Notes under the pieces: model-generated
The model's database searches: none
What the model saw: only the letters and a program-made list of their open reading frames with translations
What the model was told of the DNA's origin: nothing
Position numbers and translations under genes: made by a program
Assembly (NCBI RefSeq): GCF_015706575.1
Contig: NW_024037076.1
Span: forward strand, 21,208,898 to 21,272,897
Reading direction: 5' to 3'
Origin: Patiria miniata
Taxonomy: Eukaryota > Echinodermata > Asteroidea > Valvatida > Asterinidae
DNA length: 64,000 bases
Shown: piece by piece, positions 22,401-33,269 of the stretch
Numbering within the stretch: the first letter of the stretch is position 1
Layout of the letters: each line of letters opens with the position of its first letter

Positions 22401-22825
22401 ATCCAGGGGGTTGCAGAGGGGGCACCCGCTCCCCCGGCAGTGAGCGAAACTTTCTCAAATAAGGCCATTGTTTGCTAGAGAGAGCCTTTCCGCCCCCCCC
22501 CCCTCCCCCTGGCAGTAACCTCTCTGGATCCGTCCTTGCACATGTAACTCAGAGTACAGTACCTACATATTTAAATACTTGGAGTGAGTCGGAGTGGCTG
22601 GTATTTATCATAACTAATCAATTTTCTGTATGAATTTTTATTCAGTTCATTTGTCCCTTTCATTCTGTCTTGCAGAGAGGCAATGATTTCTATGAAGGAG
22701 TCCGTTCTGTGTTAGTGGAAAGGGACAACAATCCCCAGTGGAATCCAAACACAGTAGAAGGCGTGACAGAGGACATCTTAGATGATCACTTCCGTCATCT
22801 TGGTGACAAGGAATTAGTTTTATAG
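7369..22825 (+). CDS. HIBCH: 3-hydroxyisobutyryl-CoA hydrolase, mitochondrial (9 coding exons)
   Basis: Hydrolyses 3-hydroxyisobutyryl-CoA to free 3-hydroxyisobutyrate in mitochondrial valine catabolism; it belongs to the enoyl-CoA hydratase/isomerase (crotonase) superfamily. Exons are 7369-7427, 7624-7819, 9091-9175, 12891-13024, 14333-14557, 16555-16641, 19056-19196, 21346-21465 and 22676-22825. Together they give 398 residues with no internal stop (remembered human length 386). Visible motifs are [10 protein letters not shown] in exon 2, the oxyanion-hole segment FCAGGD (about 106-111), ITMGGGVGLS (about 154-163) and the family signature [15 protein letters not shown] (179-193). E181 and D189 there correspond to the catalytic Glu and Asp. 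The C-terminal half keeps KMSPTS and [10 protein letters not shown]. The first exon is the least certain part. Introns hold many transposons but no exon is damaged, so the gene looks functional. Confidence 0.95.
7624..7819 (+). CDS. HIBCH: HIBCH exon 2
   Basis: Acceptor tttcctttccacag precedes 7624; donor is AAG then GTGCGA at 7820. It encodes the rest of the presequence ([10 protein letters not shown]) and the first strand of the crotonase fold, with [17 protein letters not shown] aligning to the vertebrate enzyme. It enters in phase 2 and leaves in phase 0. Confidence 0.9.
8428..9028. repeat. Mirrored 16-bp minisatellite in HIBCH intron 2
   Basis: At about 8431-8630 the unit CCATTGGTCCAAAGTC repeats about 12 times head to tail. 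At about 8721-9028 the reverse complement form (GGACCAATGGGACTTC and a GGACGAATGGGACTTC variant) repeats about 17 times. The spacer holds CCCTAACCCTAACCCTAA (8674-8691). TGGAACGTATAGAGCAATGG occurs at about 8706 and again at 8900. All frames are open because the 16-bp unit has no stop, so the long frames here are not genes. Confidence 0.9.
9091..9175 (+). CDS. HIBCH: HIBCH exon 3
   Basis: Acceptor ttttttccttaag precedes 9091; donor is AAAG then GTAGGC. It encodes [20 protein letters not shown] followed by FCAGGDIK, the first oxyanion-hole segment of the crotonase fold. It enters in phase 0 and leaves in phase 1. The exon begins about 60 bases after the mirrored minisatellite. Confidence 0.96.
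9774..12727 (+). mobile_element. 2.95-kb non-autonomous TIR element with CAGATACGTTAC arrays, copy 1
   Basis: Ends GGCTCATTCTTCGTTAAAG and, inverted, GGGCCATTCTCCGCTAAAG; flanking TTTT on both sides (9770-9773 and 12728-12731), so a 4-bp duplication. The left half has CAGATACGTTAC or one-base variants at 9966, 10750, 11542, 11563 and 11584. The right half has the inverse GTAACGTATCTG at 11936, 11950, 12116 and 12312. The copy at 57077-60226 is collinear. No frame longer than about 120 codons exists and none resembles a transposase. The ends do not match a superfamily I can name with confidence. Confidence 0.85.
10971..11097 (+). mobile_element. Small hAT-like MITE inside the 2.95-kb element
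   Basis: CAGGGCGGATCCAGG at the left and GGATCCGCGCCTG at the right are imperfect inverted ends around G-rich filler. The same insertion is at the matching place in the second copy (58291 to about 58430), so it predates the duplication of the host element. Confidence 0.55.
12891..13024 (+). CDS. HIBCH: HIBCH exon 4
   Basis: It enters in phase 1 and ends in phase 0 at GGCGGA before GTGAGT. It encodes [20 protein letters not shown] and on to [13 protein letters not shown], a near match to the vertebrate segment. The acceptor is odd: the pyrimidine tract is one long run of C followed by TGCAG. It lies about 110 bases after the end of the hAT element. Confidence 0.96.
13025..14332 (+). other. 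HIBCH intron 4
   Basis: Contains repeated GTAACTCAYRTTAC-like motifs (13258, 13431, 13566) that may belong to a decayed transposon; its ends were not found. Nothing else recognised. Confidence 0.35.
14333..14557 (+). CDS. HIBCH: HIBCH exon 5, catalytic core
   Basis: Acceptor tttgtcacag precedes 14333; donor is AACAGG then GTGAGT. The 75 codons begin [16 protein letters not shown] and contain [15 protein letters not shown] with both catalytic acids, then PRLRGKLG and [12 protein letters not shown]. It is the most conserved exon and both introns are phase 0. Confidence 0.98.
15449..15670 (+). mobile_element. TTAA MITE, first of a pair
   Basis: Left ATCCCTAACTCCCTAGC, right GTTAGGGTTAA, about 220 bp, with CAAATTCCAACACCCACA inside. 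A second copy in the same orientation follows after about 45 bases. It shares its CCCTAACTCCC ends with the family at 6760 but not its interior. Confidence 0.7.
15716..15936 (+). mobile_element. TTAA MITE, second of a pair
   Basis: TTAACCCTAACTCCCCAGC on the left and a decayed GTTAGGGTAG on the right. It is collinear with 15449-15670. Confidence 0.7.
16555..16641 (+). CDS. HIBCH: HIBCH exon 6
   Basis: Acceptor tctctctcctgcag precedes 16555; donor GTATGC at 16642. The 29 codons encode [19 protein letters not shown] and on to YQSE, matching the helical linker of vertebrate HIBCH. Phase 0 on both sides. Confidence 0.95.
16642..19055 (+). other. HIBCH intron 6 with CRE-like palindromes
   Basis: TGACGTCA or near forms occur at about 17315, 17764, 17775 and 17956, often as ATGACGTCATCATGACGTCA. 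GTGTACAAAGTCTATGG occurs twice (17902, 18074) and again outside the gene near 56720. The clustering suggests one or more decayed transposons; ends were not defined. A perfect palindrome TAGGGCCGGCCCTA is at about 16799. Confidence 0.4.
19056..19196 (+). CDS. HIBCH: HIBCH exon 7
   Basis: Acceptor ctctttcag precedes 19056; donor GTGAGT at 19197. The 47 codons encode [20 protein letters not shown] and then the SVEEIL...LETDGS segment of HIBCH. Phase 0 on both sides. A hAT-like element begins about 30 bases downstream. Confidence 0.95.
19225..19942. mobile_element. hAT-like element in HIBCH intron 7
   Basis: CAGAGATGAAACT at the left and AGTTTCATCTCTG at the right are perfect inverted ends 718 bp apart, with CCGATT repeats just inside both. 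Flanks share TTCTTC only in shifted register, so the duplication is not clean. No coding capacity. Confidence 0.65.
21038..21291. mobile_element. 254-bp MITE with GGGTCATTCTAT ends
   Basis: GGGTCATTCTATCAATTT on the left and AAATTTATAGAATGACCC near the right are inverted. AT lies directly outside both ends, compatible with a 2-bp duplication. It lies in HIBCH intron 7, 54 bases before exon 8. Confidence 0.75.
21346..21465 (+). CDS. HIBCH: HIBCH exon 8
   Basis: Acceptor is the short gtgagtag before 21346; donor GTAAGT at 21466. The 40 codons encode [20 protein letters not shown] and then [16 protein letters not shown], matching the family KMSPTSLKIT segment. Phase 0 on both sides. Confidence 0.95.
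22230..22310 (+). repeat. Possible tRNA-derived SINE fragment
   Basis: TGGTACTGTCCTTGCC followed 30 bases on by GTTTCAAATCCCAGC resembles a degenerate A box and B box. It is too eroded for a firm call. Confidence 0.3.
22394..22537. mobile_element. Short hAT-like MITE, about 145 bp
   Basis: CAGTGGCGGATCCAG on the left and CTGGATCCGTCCTTG on the right are inverted with small mismatches, around G-rich and C-rich filler. An exact 8-bp duplication was not seen. Related ends occur at 10971 and 58291. Confidence 0.6.
22676..22825 (+). CDS. HIBCH: HIBCH exon 9 and stop
   Basis: Acceptor cattctgtcttgcag precedes 22676; stop TAG at 22823-22825. It encodes [19 protein letters not shown], then WNPNTVEGV and the acidic C-terminal tail ending DKELVL. 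This matches the C-terminus of vertebrate HIBCH closely in length and sequence. Confidence 0.95.
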   Translation, partial: RGNDFYEGVRSVLVERDNNPQWNPNTVEGVTEDILDDHFRHLGDKELVL

Positions 22826-23370
22826 AAGATCAGATGGATTCAGAGTAACTAGAATTTTTTTTATGATTGTGTGCCACAAGAAGAATTATATATGTACAAA
22901 GAAAATTACGTTTTTTAATGATTTAAGGTTAGAATGGTTGACAATGCTTTGATCTCTTTGATGAGCTCATGCCTGCATTAAGGGTTCAAAATTAAAATGT
23001 AAATGATGCAGAAAATCTGGGAAAATTAAGGTAGGACGATATCCCAAGACTTCATTGCATTATAAGTTGCATTTTAATTCAAATCTTGTGGCAACTGACC
23101 TATCGCCTATGAGTTAGCCACGCCCCTTAGACAACCCTATGGCATTTTTGCACGTAAAGTTTTGTTTGTTTCTGATGTTGCACGTTCTGCGTCCATGCGT
23201 ATATCATGTAATTGGACAATATTTCACAAGCTGTGTGATGCAATTCTACCGCGATATGTCAATTTATCTTAACTAATGCCAGAAGTAGGGGAACTATTTG
23301 CTCAATTTGGGGAGCATTACTCAGTCATAGCCTCTGTGTAAGAAAGGTAATGGAGCTGTGATGCCTACCA

Positions 23371-23530
23371 GCGGCGCAGCCAGGGTTTTCATTCTAGAGG
23401 GCCGAGATGTTACAGTGGAGCGGTCCCAATTTCATCCGTGCTCAAAGGTACACAGGTTTTTTTTTACCCGACACCTGGCCACCGTAAAATCAAATTGGAG
23501 GGGGGGGGGGGGCTGGACTGGACACCATCT
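23371..23530 (+). mobile_element. Remnant with CAGCGGCGCAGCCAGGG end
   Basis: This end resembles the common CAGTGGCGTAGCCAGGG terminus of invertebrate DNA transposons. A run of 12 G and no matching right end follow. It lies downstream of the HIBCH stop. Confidence 0.35.
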
Positions 23531-24136
23531 CTCGATGGGGGCGCTGTTCAAAACACCGAATTCATGGCCATTGTCGGACAATAGGTATCACTACAGTGTA
23601 TACGCATTCCACGGGCTGTTAAAATAAGCAGCCAATCGCTAAAAAAAGTTTTCGCCTACAAAAAATTCAAAAATGTGAAAAAAAGGCACTTTATTTTAAA
23701 CCCGCTAATCATGGTTTCATCTTCACGTTGTTTTCCCTTCACCTACAGCAAAAGCACGCTTAACCCCAGAAGAAAACTTTGCTTAAATCAGTGATGTAAC
23801 AATAGAAATCTCCATGCGTGCGCAACTGTTAGCATGAAATAGTGCTTAAGCAGCAGCATGATTTTCTGTTATAGTAAGCACAACTTTTCTGCTTACTGTT
23901 AAGCAGTGCTATGAAATTGGGCCCAGGCTCATGCTCAGATAATACGCATGCACTTCAGGCTCCTTTGACCAATAGGGTTAACAAATGCAAGTGTGCGCGG
24001 AGGTGTTTCCACTAAAAAGTGGCTTCTAATTTTGTTTGCCAAATTAGTCTTTATGTGCTGCTCTCCCTGAGCTTGCACGACAAATCCACATGCTTGCTCT
24101 GGTGGGAAGCAAAGCCATGATCACCTGCTTACAGCT

Positions 24137-24304
24137 CAGGTAGTATTGAAAACAAAGACCACTAAAACGAAGACCGAAGACCCACTCGAAAACAGTGGGT
24201 CTTCGTTTTTGAGTGGGTCCTAAAATGAATACCCACTCGAAAACCCACTGTTTTCGAGTGGGTCTTTGGTCTTTGTTTTAGGGGTCTTCGTTTTCGATAC
24301 TACC
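24137..24304. mobile_element. 168-bp foldback element
   Basis: GGTAGTAT then GAAAAC, AAGACC and CTAAAAC steps run inward on the left and are mirrored on the right, meeting at copies of CCCACTCGAAAACAGTGGG. TTACAGCT lies at 24129-24136 and 24305-24312, a probable 8-bp duplication (two further flanking bases differ). The arms are nearly identical, so it is young or kept alike. Confidence 0.75.
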
Positions 24305-24649
24305 TTACAGCTAGCTGGGGTAAACTGGTTGTTTATTCTGATGTAGAAGTGGATCTTGTAATTTCTCAGACAGTACTGGGTATACAGTGCTTATCTGTAC
24401 AACTGTAAATCATGTATAAAGTGCATTGAACATGTATGGTGTTTGTAATATCATTCCCAAACTCAAATGATCTGTCGTCCATGACAATATATTATGGTGA
24501 AATAGACCCAATGCAAGCAAAGTTAATATGTTTGTGGCTTATTGAAATCTTGAACCAGAGAAGTAGTAATTTAAATTCATCATATTTTGTTTGTATTAAA
24601 GTACTCTTGTATTCAGTTCAATTTGGAAGAAACAAGGTATTGTTGAAGC

Positions 24650-24655
24650 AATAAA
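24650..24655 (+). terminator. Candidate HIBCH poly(A) signal
   Basis: AATAAA lies 1.8 kb after the stop, followed by a T/G-containing stretch. If it is used, the 3'UTR includes the remnant at 23371 and the foldback at 24137-24304. A weaker ATTAAA near 22992 would give a much shorter 3'UTR. The sequence alone does not decide between them. Confidence 0.35.
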
Positions 24656-25113
24656 GTATTAGGAGAGCCGATGAAGTCAAAATGACTGGTACTTGTCATT
24701 GTCGAACAATTGCCTGATTTGCAATAGTGCATTACAATTGCTACAGTGAGAATCTAACATAGTAAAAACCATGTTGCTGTTTTATATTGCATCCACTGTT
24801 GCACTTGTTCTTGTGTTAGTTCTGTGCTACATTGAAGCTGTTTGTGTGTAATGCTGGCATTCTGCCAAAGCACAGATATCCTTGGCTGATATTCCAATGT
24901 ATGATTGACACATTGTTATGCAAATAGGCAATTCCAGCATTATCTTTAATGTCCGTGACAGCTTTTAAAAGCTCTCTGAATAAACCTGAAAATTTATTTT
25001 TCAAATTATTTATCAAATATATGTCTATCATCTTGTAATGGTCAAGGAGATTACAGACTAGGAGTTTTGGATCATTTCTTTGAGTCATTAATCATGTTAA
25101 TTAGATATCATGG

Positions 25114-25599
25114 TTAAAGCTGTAGTCCATCATTTGTAATTAGTGCATTTAATAAAGGATACTGAGCAACTAACCTGATGAAGTTTCAGCTAAGCTTCAG
25201 CTGTACATTCCGAGAAAAACAGCATTCTAAGATCTCAATTTTAAATCAAAAGTTACTGAATCATGTTTTGAATTGTTTTGTAATTGCAGCTATATGCGGC
25301 GTTGCGCACTGATCCGACGAATTATAACAACCGCGCGCGCGTGTGCGTCGTTCCAAAACTTGTGCGCGCTGCGCTGAATAACAAAACGAACTACTAATTT
25401 AAATTTTCCTACGGTGCTTCTTAAGAATCACCGTTGGAAATGCCTTCTTTCGTTGATTACTTCAAAATGACAGCTTCCCAGAAAGAATAATTTCACAGGG
25501 AGTTTAGTTCCCTTACTATCTTTCAACCAAGTTTGTTTTTCAACAGTAATTACGCCAGTTACTTTTCGGATGGCTGCAAATGATGGACTATAGCTTTAA
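25114..25599. mobile_element. TTAA-flanked MITE, 486 bp
   Basis: TTAAAGCTGTAGTCCATCAT on the left and ATGATGGACTATAGCTTTAA on the right are inverted with one mismatch and both include TTAA. The interior has a CpG-rich patch (about 25290-25380). It is piggyBac- or Kolobok-type by its TTAA, with no coding capacity. Confidence 0.75.
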
Positions 25600-28554
25600 T
25601 TGGCTCAGTCAAGGGCATTACACTTCCTTTCACAATGCTGGAATTGCCCGCATCATGGTTTTGGGGGAATTTTGTAGTTTCTATACACAAACAATATATG
25701 AAATTCTGCATACGTATCTGCCTGATGAGGAACTCGCACACAGTAGTGTGTTAAATGGAAGAGACAAGAAGAAATCATGATACAGACTTGTCACACTTTT
25801 TTGTTTTGTTATAAAATTTCATACTGTGGTCATGTACGTCGCTTAAAATAGCAGTGGGTTTTAAAAATATTTTAGGAAAGAATGTTGCTTCCTGTCGCCA
25901 CTTTTTCCATCATATTATCATCTCAGTGAAGGTGTCATTGCAAAAATGTTGAAAAGAATGATTCTGGGACTGAGAATCATTTCCAATTTTGTTAAGAAAT
26001 ACTCTGGATACTACATTCTTTACATATTTTATTGTACACAATTGGGAAAACAGACGATGTAGGCAAGGTGGAGATAGACACTGGACATGTCCCCTCCATC
26101 TGTCATGGTGAAATAGAGGACACTCAAGTACCATTGCCCCTGTGCTGCCACATGCTAAGGTGCATTCTTGTGGGAAGATGACTTAGGTTTGGGCACACTG
26201 CGATGAAAATTGGTCACCACACTGGTATGAACAATAACGCACATGCACTAAGTCCTTCAAATTCTAGCTCAGATTTTGCTGGACAGGAAAAAAGTTATGT
26301 TTGATTTTAAAAAAAAAAATTTTTGGGGGGGGAGCAAAGGTTGCAAAATAATTCCTTTGATTGAAAGTGACCCTCATTTTGTTTTCAACATGAAACATAC
26401 TTTGAAAATAGGGGACTAGTATGATGAAGCACATTATACTGATCAATAGAGAAGCGGGGCAGCTGATGGGATCCATTTGTAATCCTATGATTCAAGAAAG
26501 AATAAATTATGATGGCTTTGAAACAAATGTTTGCATCGCTTATATTTATTTCATAATATTACCATGCGACTATTAATATTTGCTCCTTTTTTTTACAATC
26601 TACAGGAGGACACATGCAAAGTAAAAAAAACCCCAAGATTTCCTTAAATTGGTACACCTGCCTTGAAATAGTCTAAATAATTTTAAACTACTATAGTTGA
26701 AATTTCAGGGATTTTTCTAGCACACTAATGACAGGAAAATGCTCATATTTAGTACAGTAAAAAAATGCTGGTTTTAGGGAATGAACAGTTATTCTTAAAT
26801 AATGGAGGTCATTAGGACTCCTCAAACTTGGCATGATTTCCCACAAAGCAAATTAAAATATCAGTTACATGTAGTTCACAAATAACCACCGAAGGAATGC
26901 ATTTATAAATATCCCTTATAAACACAAATAACATAGCCTGGTAAAGTTGTCTGTATCTGTTTTTCTTTCCATTAGCCATTCCATTGATGAGATTTTATCA
27001 GACGTAGGCGATCAATTCATTCTATTTATAAAATCACTTGGAAATTCTTAACCCCATAAACATTCTGCAGAGCATTTTTGTCATTCCGACCTACTTGCAT
27101 TAAGATGTAAAAATATTTTTAATTGCAAAAGCATCCCAAGATATACAATGAAAGACATAGCAAAAATGTCTCTTAAAATGCTTCACTGTCTCCCCACTTT
27201 TAAAAATTAAAACCATGTAACACTGACAATAAGGCGTGTTAAACCTCGCTCCATGAAAACCTACTCGTATGTGGAAGTGCAAACCAAAGCAATGACACAA
27301 GCATGAACATGTGGCAAAACCTGATATATTACATGTACTGTAAACAACTTGCACTTATAATACACCATTAATTGGCAAAAAATCGCTTAAAAATATATCT
27401 TATTGGATGCAGCATACATGTACTTTTGTACATACATGGTATTTTTGAGAAAATCTGAGTGCAACATGTACATTAATCATTAACAATAAATAAGATGAAA
27501 ATCTGGGATTCCACGCACGCAATTCTTGACAAAGACCCAAAGCAAGTACTGGTGCTCTTTTCTGACCTACTGCAGCCATTTTGGTCTGGTTCCTCATCTT
27601 AAAACACTGCTCCAGGGATCACTTCTTATTGGGTACCATTTATGCCTAAATTGCACACTCTTTGGATGTATACTGCATTAACCAAAACAAGAGTGTTCAT
27701 CTAATTGGTCCATAGTATCATTTGGTACTTGAGAAGGAATGGGGGCAGATCAGTTGCATGTGATCAATTTCAAACATCAGTTTGAAGACTGTTCACAAGA
27801 CATACTTCCAGGACTTCAACTGATACTGGATGGTTTGGGGAATGAAGCAAGTACTTCAATCTGCTGCACATTCTCATCCATATGACTGACTTTCAATTAG
27901 TATGCTATATATACATCACCCTAATTTGAATGTACATGTGCTGTTACACTAAGCGCCTTTTGTACTGTACCAAAATGCACGAAATGAAAGAGAAATTCAC
28001 CTACAAAATAAAAAAAAATAGTCATGTCCATAACTTCTTAACTGTACCGGTACATTACAAGTTCCTGCACAGTGGTGTTTCTAGTGTATAACATCTCAAA
28101 CTATAATCAATTCATCAAGTACCTTTGATGCCTATTGGTCACTGTAAAGTGACAATTAATACCTTCAATATAATGCTGGGCTGCTGTATAACCAGACCTG
28201 ATTTACTACACATACATATATACATGTACATCACATACTGCAAGTTTTGTGTCCCTTGGATTTAGTTTTTTAACAACACACCTTGATGGTGATCTCACCT
28301 GAATCAACAACCTGGATGCAACATGTTTTGTACCTGCTCTGTCGATCAACAGACACTTAAAAATCATGTTGTATGCACAATGAACGGGAAGCGTATTTTT
28401 TTTTTTTTGCAGCATACATCGTATTTAACCAATCACATCACGCACCCTGACATGAATATTTATCACGCTGTATGGATGGAAGACACTTAGGTTCTCGTAG
28501 TGTTTTCCCTTCAATTAAACCTATCCCAACCAACAAAAAGATTTGATGAAAACG

Positions 28555-28625
28555 GGCATAGGTTCGAACCACAGATCTTGTGATCCATAGTTCATTCCAT
28601 TATCCACTAGGCCACTCTGGCAGCT
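28555..28625 (-). repeat. tRNA-like sequence, probably a SINE head or tRNA pseudogene
   Basis: On the minus strand TGGCCTAGTGG (A box) is followed by GGTTCGAACCT (B box) at tRNA-like spacing. The acceptor stem does not pair and the T stem relies on G-U pairs, so a functional tRNA is unlikely. Confidence 0.5.
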
Positions 28626-31600
28626 CGACGAAAGCCGTCCTTTGAAATGCTTTAATATACATGCATGACTGAGTGATAGCACTGGTGTGACGTCACTGTA
28701 ATTTTCTTATGAATAAACATCGAACTAGCTGAATAATTATGATCCATTGACGATATGTGCTGCAGATAAAAACACCGCCAACAAGAAGCAAAATCATGTG
28801 TACTTATTTGCACTTCAGACTTATTTAAATACATCAGCATACATGACTGCTTACCAGGCCGGGCAATGAGAGAAACTTTCCATTGGACATCCCAAGCCCG
28901 CCCCCCCCCCCCAACAAACAAAAACTATTTGTTTTTCATTTCAGAATACCCAAACATAGAAAAATAACAAATATACAAGCATATTTCCAACATACGGCTG
29001 GTTAGATACACATTTACAGACCTCCATACTTTAATACAATGTACATTTATACTACAAACACACACAGTTCTGTACGATTCAAAACAACCCTTTTGCCAAA
29101 GATACTGACACATCACAACATTGTGTTTTGTCCTTGAGGCTTTTTTTTTTACTGTTACTGTCATACATATCACCAACCTAGTCTGGTAACTAGTGTCGTT
29201 TTAGAAAACATCATATATTGCCCCATGGAACCAGACAAAAATGTGTACACAAAATAGTGACATAGCTTTATTCAGATGGGAGCAATGCTAATATGCGTGT
29301 GCCCCTTAGAATTGTGTACTACTTTCCAAACGAGACCATATCAATGTTGTTTTATTAGACCTCATACAGTGCACACTTACATATTGCAATTTTTTTACAA
29401 GCAGATCTTGGGGAAACCAGTTTTTAGCCAACAGTTCACTTTGCAAATGCCTTGTTTCTTCAACTACTAATGCTGCATGGATGTATGCACACAGTAATTA
29501 AACATCTAATTCACATGAGCAGGGACCTGAGTCTGGTGCAATTATCACTCAACTGCAGTACTAGCAAGGCTGAGTATCTTGGTACCAAACTAACCAATAA
29601 CTTGTTTAGGTACAAAGCATACAAGGATGTATTCCACATGTGTAGCCAACTTCAATATTGTTTTTTGTACATAGCCAATGGGAAATTGTTTGCCTGTGCT
29701 TATCCGAGATATCAGATTACTTCCTTGTACAACAAAATACTGATGAAATGGGTATAATAAATAAAGGTTGGCAGCCATTGCACTTGTAACTCACTCATAC
29801 ATAACCATTGTGAGGTTTACAATAGCCATATTACACATTACTCAGGGCAAGTGCCCTAAAATACCTGCAGTAATTTCTTGTGTGTTGGGATGTTGCGGGT
29901 GACATCAGGAGTACATAAAAGATCAAATGACTGATGCAATGTAGGGCAAGATTCTTAAGGGCACAAGACAGTTGAAACCAAGCCTGGTGTAAAACAATAG
30001 CCCCATGGTCCACAGATATCAGTCATCCAGTAACAGTATCCACTATATGGCATAGTTTTACATGTACAATGCACAGTCTTCCTGATAGTTTTCCAGTGTG
30101 CACCAGCTTTTTGTGCCTTAAGTTTTCCACGCCCTGGCTGTACGCAGCTTACACAAGCTTAAGTGCCCTTTGAGAAATCAAGTACTCCACCTCAGTCAAA
30201 CATAAGTACAGCAACAAGTATACCCAATAGCATACCCAGAGTAACTATTTACATCTCACTCCTATTACCCCTTCCACAATACAATATCCTAGAGATTAAG
30301 TCCTGGCTGATTCTTAATTATTTAGGACTCTGCAAAAAAATAAACACCTCAATGCTACGACAGGCCAGCTGTAATTCAAGTTCAGTTGAGGAATCGGGCA
30401 TTCAAAATTATACTAACATCTCCCTGTGAAATGCATCAAGCCATAAAAATGGTATCTTACTCTTAAATGTATGAGCTTTTGAACCAGAGCAATGTACACT
30501 TCCACTACACATATCACTTTGTATCTGGCTCATCTAGCTCAAAATTTTCACCAGTGCTGTTAAAGGAGAAAGACCTCCAATAAATGGTTGTATATGGATT
30601 GATCACACCAAGTGTGTAAACAAATTTTATGTCAAACTATACATGTATATCAAATAAAAGAAATGTTGGCATTTACTTATGGAAAACATCATGTTTCCCT
30701 AATGCAACCTTCCAAATGCTGAGCCACCAGTCGCAAGTGTTAAAGATGATTAAATTAATGCTAGCTAATGCTGTACAAAAAAAGAATGAGAGAGAATGAC
30801 AAACAATATGTACAATTTAGGCGAGTTTGAGCTAAATAGTTTAACAAAATAAACGGGTCCTTTTAAGTTGGAAACTTTTATGTCAGTATAACTTACTATA
30901 TTTCAAAGTCTTCCTTGTTTCATCAACCCAAACTTAAGGCACTTCAAACAAATAAATAGTCAACACAATCCAATATAAATCTCATGAACTTAAGTCATAA
31001 ATATACTTGGCTCACAACGGAAATCTTCACATTAAAAAAAAATCAAATTATCCAAGATAAGAACATATGGTTTGGAAATCGGCAGAAAGATTTTTTACAG
31101 TATCTTTTTGTAATCCTTTAGTTCACACACCAAATATTGTACAATACATGCACATGTACATGTACATGTAAGACAATGTAAGATCCTTTATGCCTAGATT
31201 AATACAAACTTTGATGACTTCAAAATTCAACAGAATTGAACAAAAGAGGCCTTCAAACCTTACCAAAAATGCTATTTCTTAACAACTAAAACACAAAACA
31301 TAAAATGAATTTTTGGGCATAAAAAACATAGGAAAACACAAAATGAAAGTGATTTACATCAGGAATAGGTCATACCCATCTAGATATTTCAATATGACGA
31401 ATTTCAACTGTACAAAAACCTAATGTTCAATGTACACACAAATACCGTACAGTATGAGTCATGAGTGTAAATGGGCCCAAAGCATAAATGTGAATGTAAT
31501 ACTATTGATCTGACACATAAAAAGAAATATATTAATATGGCAAGCTTTTACAGCATTAGAGAAAAACGAACAGAGAAGTGTATCATTTTCTGGGTCACTT

Positions 31601-32118
31601 TCCTGTATCTAAACTTTAGACAATATTTCTCAGACAAAAATGTTTTTTTTTGCTCAAAACTAAATCTACAGACAGAGAAAAATAGAAACATGCAGTACTC
31701 CTTCAAGACTACTATAAATGTACAACTACACTGCTACTTCTATGATTCTTCTGTAAAATATCTTAATCATCAAATATACATGTATACAATATTTGTTCTA
31801 CCAAAGCTCAATTATCCAAATGATGCAATAACTCCTGAGTTGTATGCTATTAGGCCTTTTAGGCTTTTCTATCCTAGTTTTAAATCCAGCATGGAGCTGA
31901 TATGATCTCGCCTGCACCCTTTTACATCCACACCACAAGGTATACAACTTATACAGAAAAGATTGTCATTGCCTGATCACATACTGGCTGTGTTTTCTCC
32001 ACAGATCCAAAGTACAGGGTACAAATACTAACGAACACACGCTTGTTGCATCAGGCAGGGATTGCCATGCCATCAGAAAGATTTGAAAGCTGAGTAGCAA
32101 ATTCAGAATCCAAGACCC

Positions 32119-33269
32119 CAGTGTTCTCCAACTTTTAAATTTTAAGTTTGGTGCTAGGTGTCGGCAATGGGATGACATATTGAAAAAGTTGAAAAACAGG
32201 GGGTTAGGGGTGGGGTGGAGTGGGGATCGGGGTGAGGAGGGGGAGGGGGGAGGGAGTGGGTTATTGGGTGGGGGTTTAGGCTGCTTTCCTACAGTCTGTA
32301 ATGTAAAATACATCTTATTTTTCCTTTTTTTCCACACACAACAAAAGTGTGACGTCACGCAGGATAGCCTCCCATTGTGAAATGTACAAAACTTCCGCCA
32401 TGTTATGCCTTACAAATTGAGTAGCCGAATTATGACTCCCATCTTTCAATCCAATTTCATCAAAATTAAAACAAAAATGTCGTTAATATGCATTTCAAAC
32501 CGACGGAGTGCAAGAGGCTGAAAAACTTATCATTCACACAGTGGGCAATGTGTCAGAAAACCACAGGACAGTGTTGCATTCAGGTTAAAAGATAAAATCT
32601 CTACGCACTATTTGACAAATTGAACTTTTTTATTTCAGTAAATTTTAATTTTAATTTTTTTTTTTTCCATTTTTCTTTTACAAAGAAACCTTTTTCGATT
32701 CTTTTTTGGGCATTTGCAACTCTGCATTGTATTGCAAGAAAATTGGCAATTGAGAGGGTGAAACTAAGGAATAGCTTGAAGAGTATACACTGTAAATTGA
32801 AAACTAATAAGAGATTGTATCTGATGTGTTCCTCTTTGTTATCTTTTACAACAGCTCCTTAACTATGTATGTGAAATCACCATGGATTGAGAGTGGTACC
32901 TGGCCTTCTTCTGCATGGCCCTGCTACAATAAATGATTGTGAAGGCACCTGCAGCTCCTTAAGACCAAGGCCCACAAGCAGAACATGACAAGGGGTTATT
33001 TTGCATGGCATTATGGCCCGATTCATACTCAACACCAGAGTGAACATTAATGAATCAATATGATGTCACGGCAAGTTTTCGCTTTGTGATTTAGAAAAAA
33101 ATTGAACATATTTCAACTCCAAAATAATTTACATCGTGAGAACGTGATCGAATTTGTTTGAGTATAGTATTTTGGGTTGTGAAGACACAAAATGTCTAAA
33201 AATGTTAAACTTGGTGGCCACTTTCTAAGCCTGGCAGCTGACAGCCTTTTTACAGGTTGGAGAACACTG
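32119..33269. mobile_element. Possible TIR element, about 1.15 kb
   Basis: CAGTGTTCTCCAAC on the left and GTTGGAGAACACTG on the right are perfect inverted 14-mers, with AAGTTTGGTG and its near inverse further inside. No target duplication found. CAGTG ends fit hAT but evidence is thin. Confidence 0.4.
32199..32280 (+). repeat. G-rich tract
   Basis: Many runs of 3-6 G separated by T or A on the plus strand; could form G-quadruplexes. It lies within the possible TIR element at 32119. Confidence 0.6.

Noticed and set aside
28555-28625. Functional tRNA gene
   Set aside because: A and B boxes are present, but the acceptor stem does not pair and the T stem is weak.
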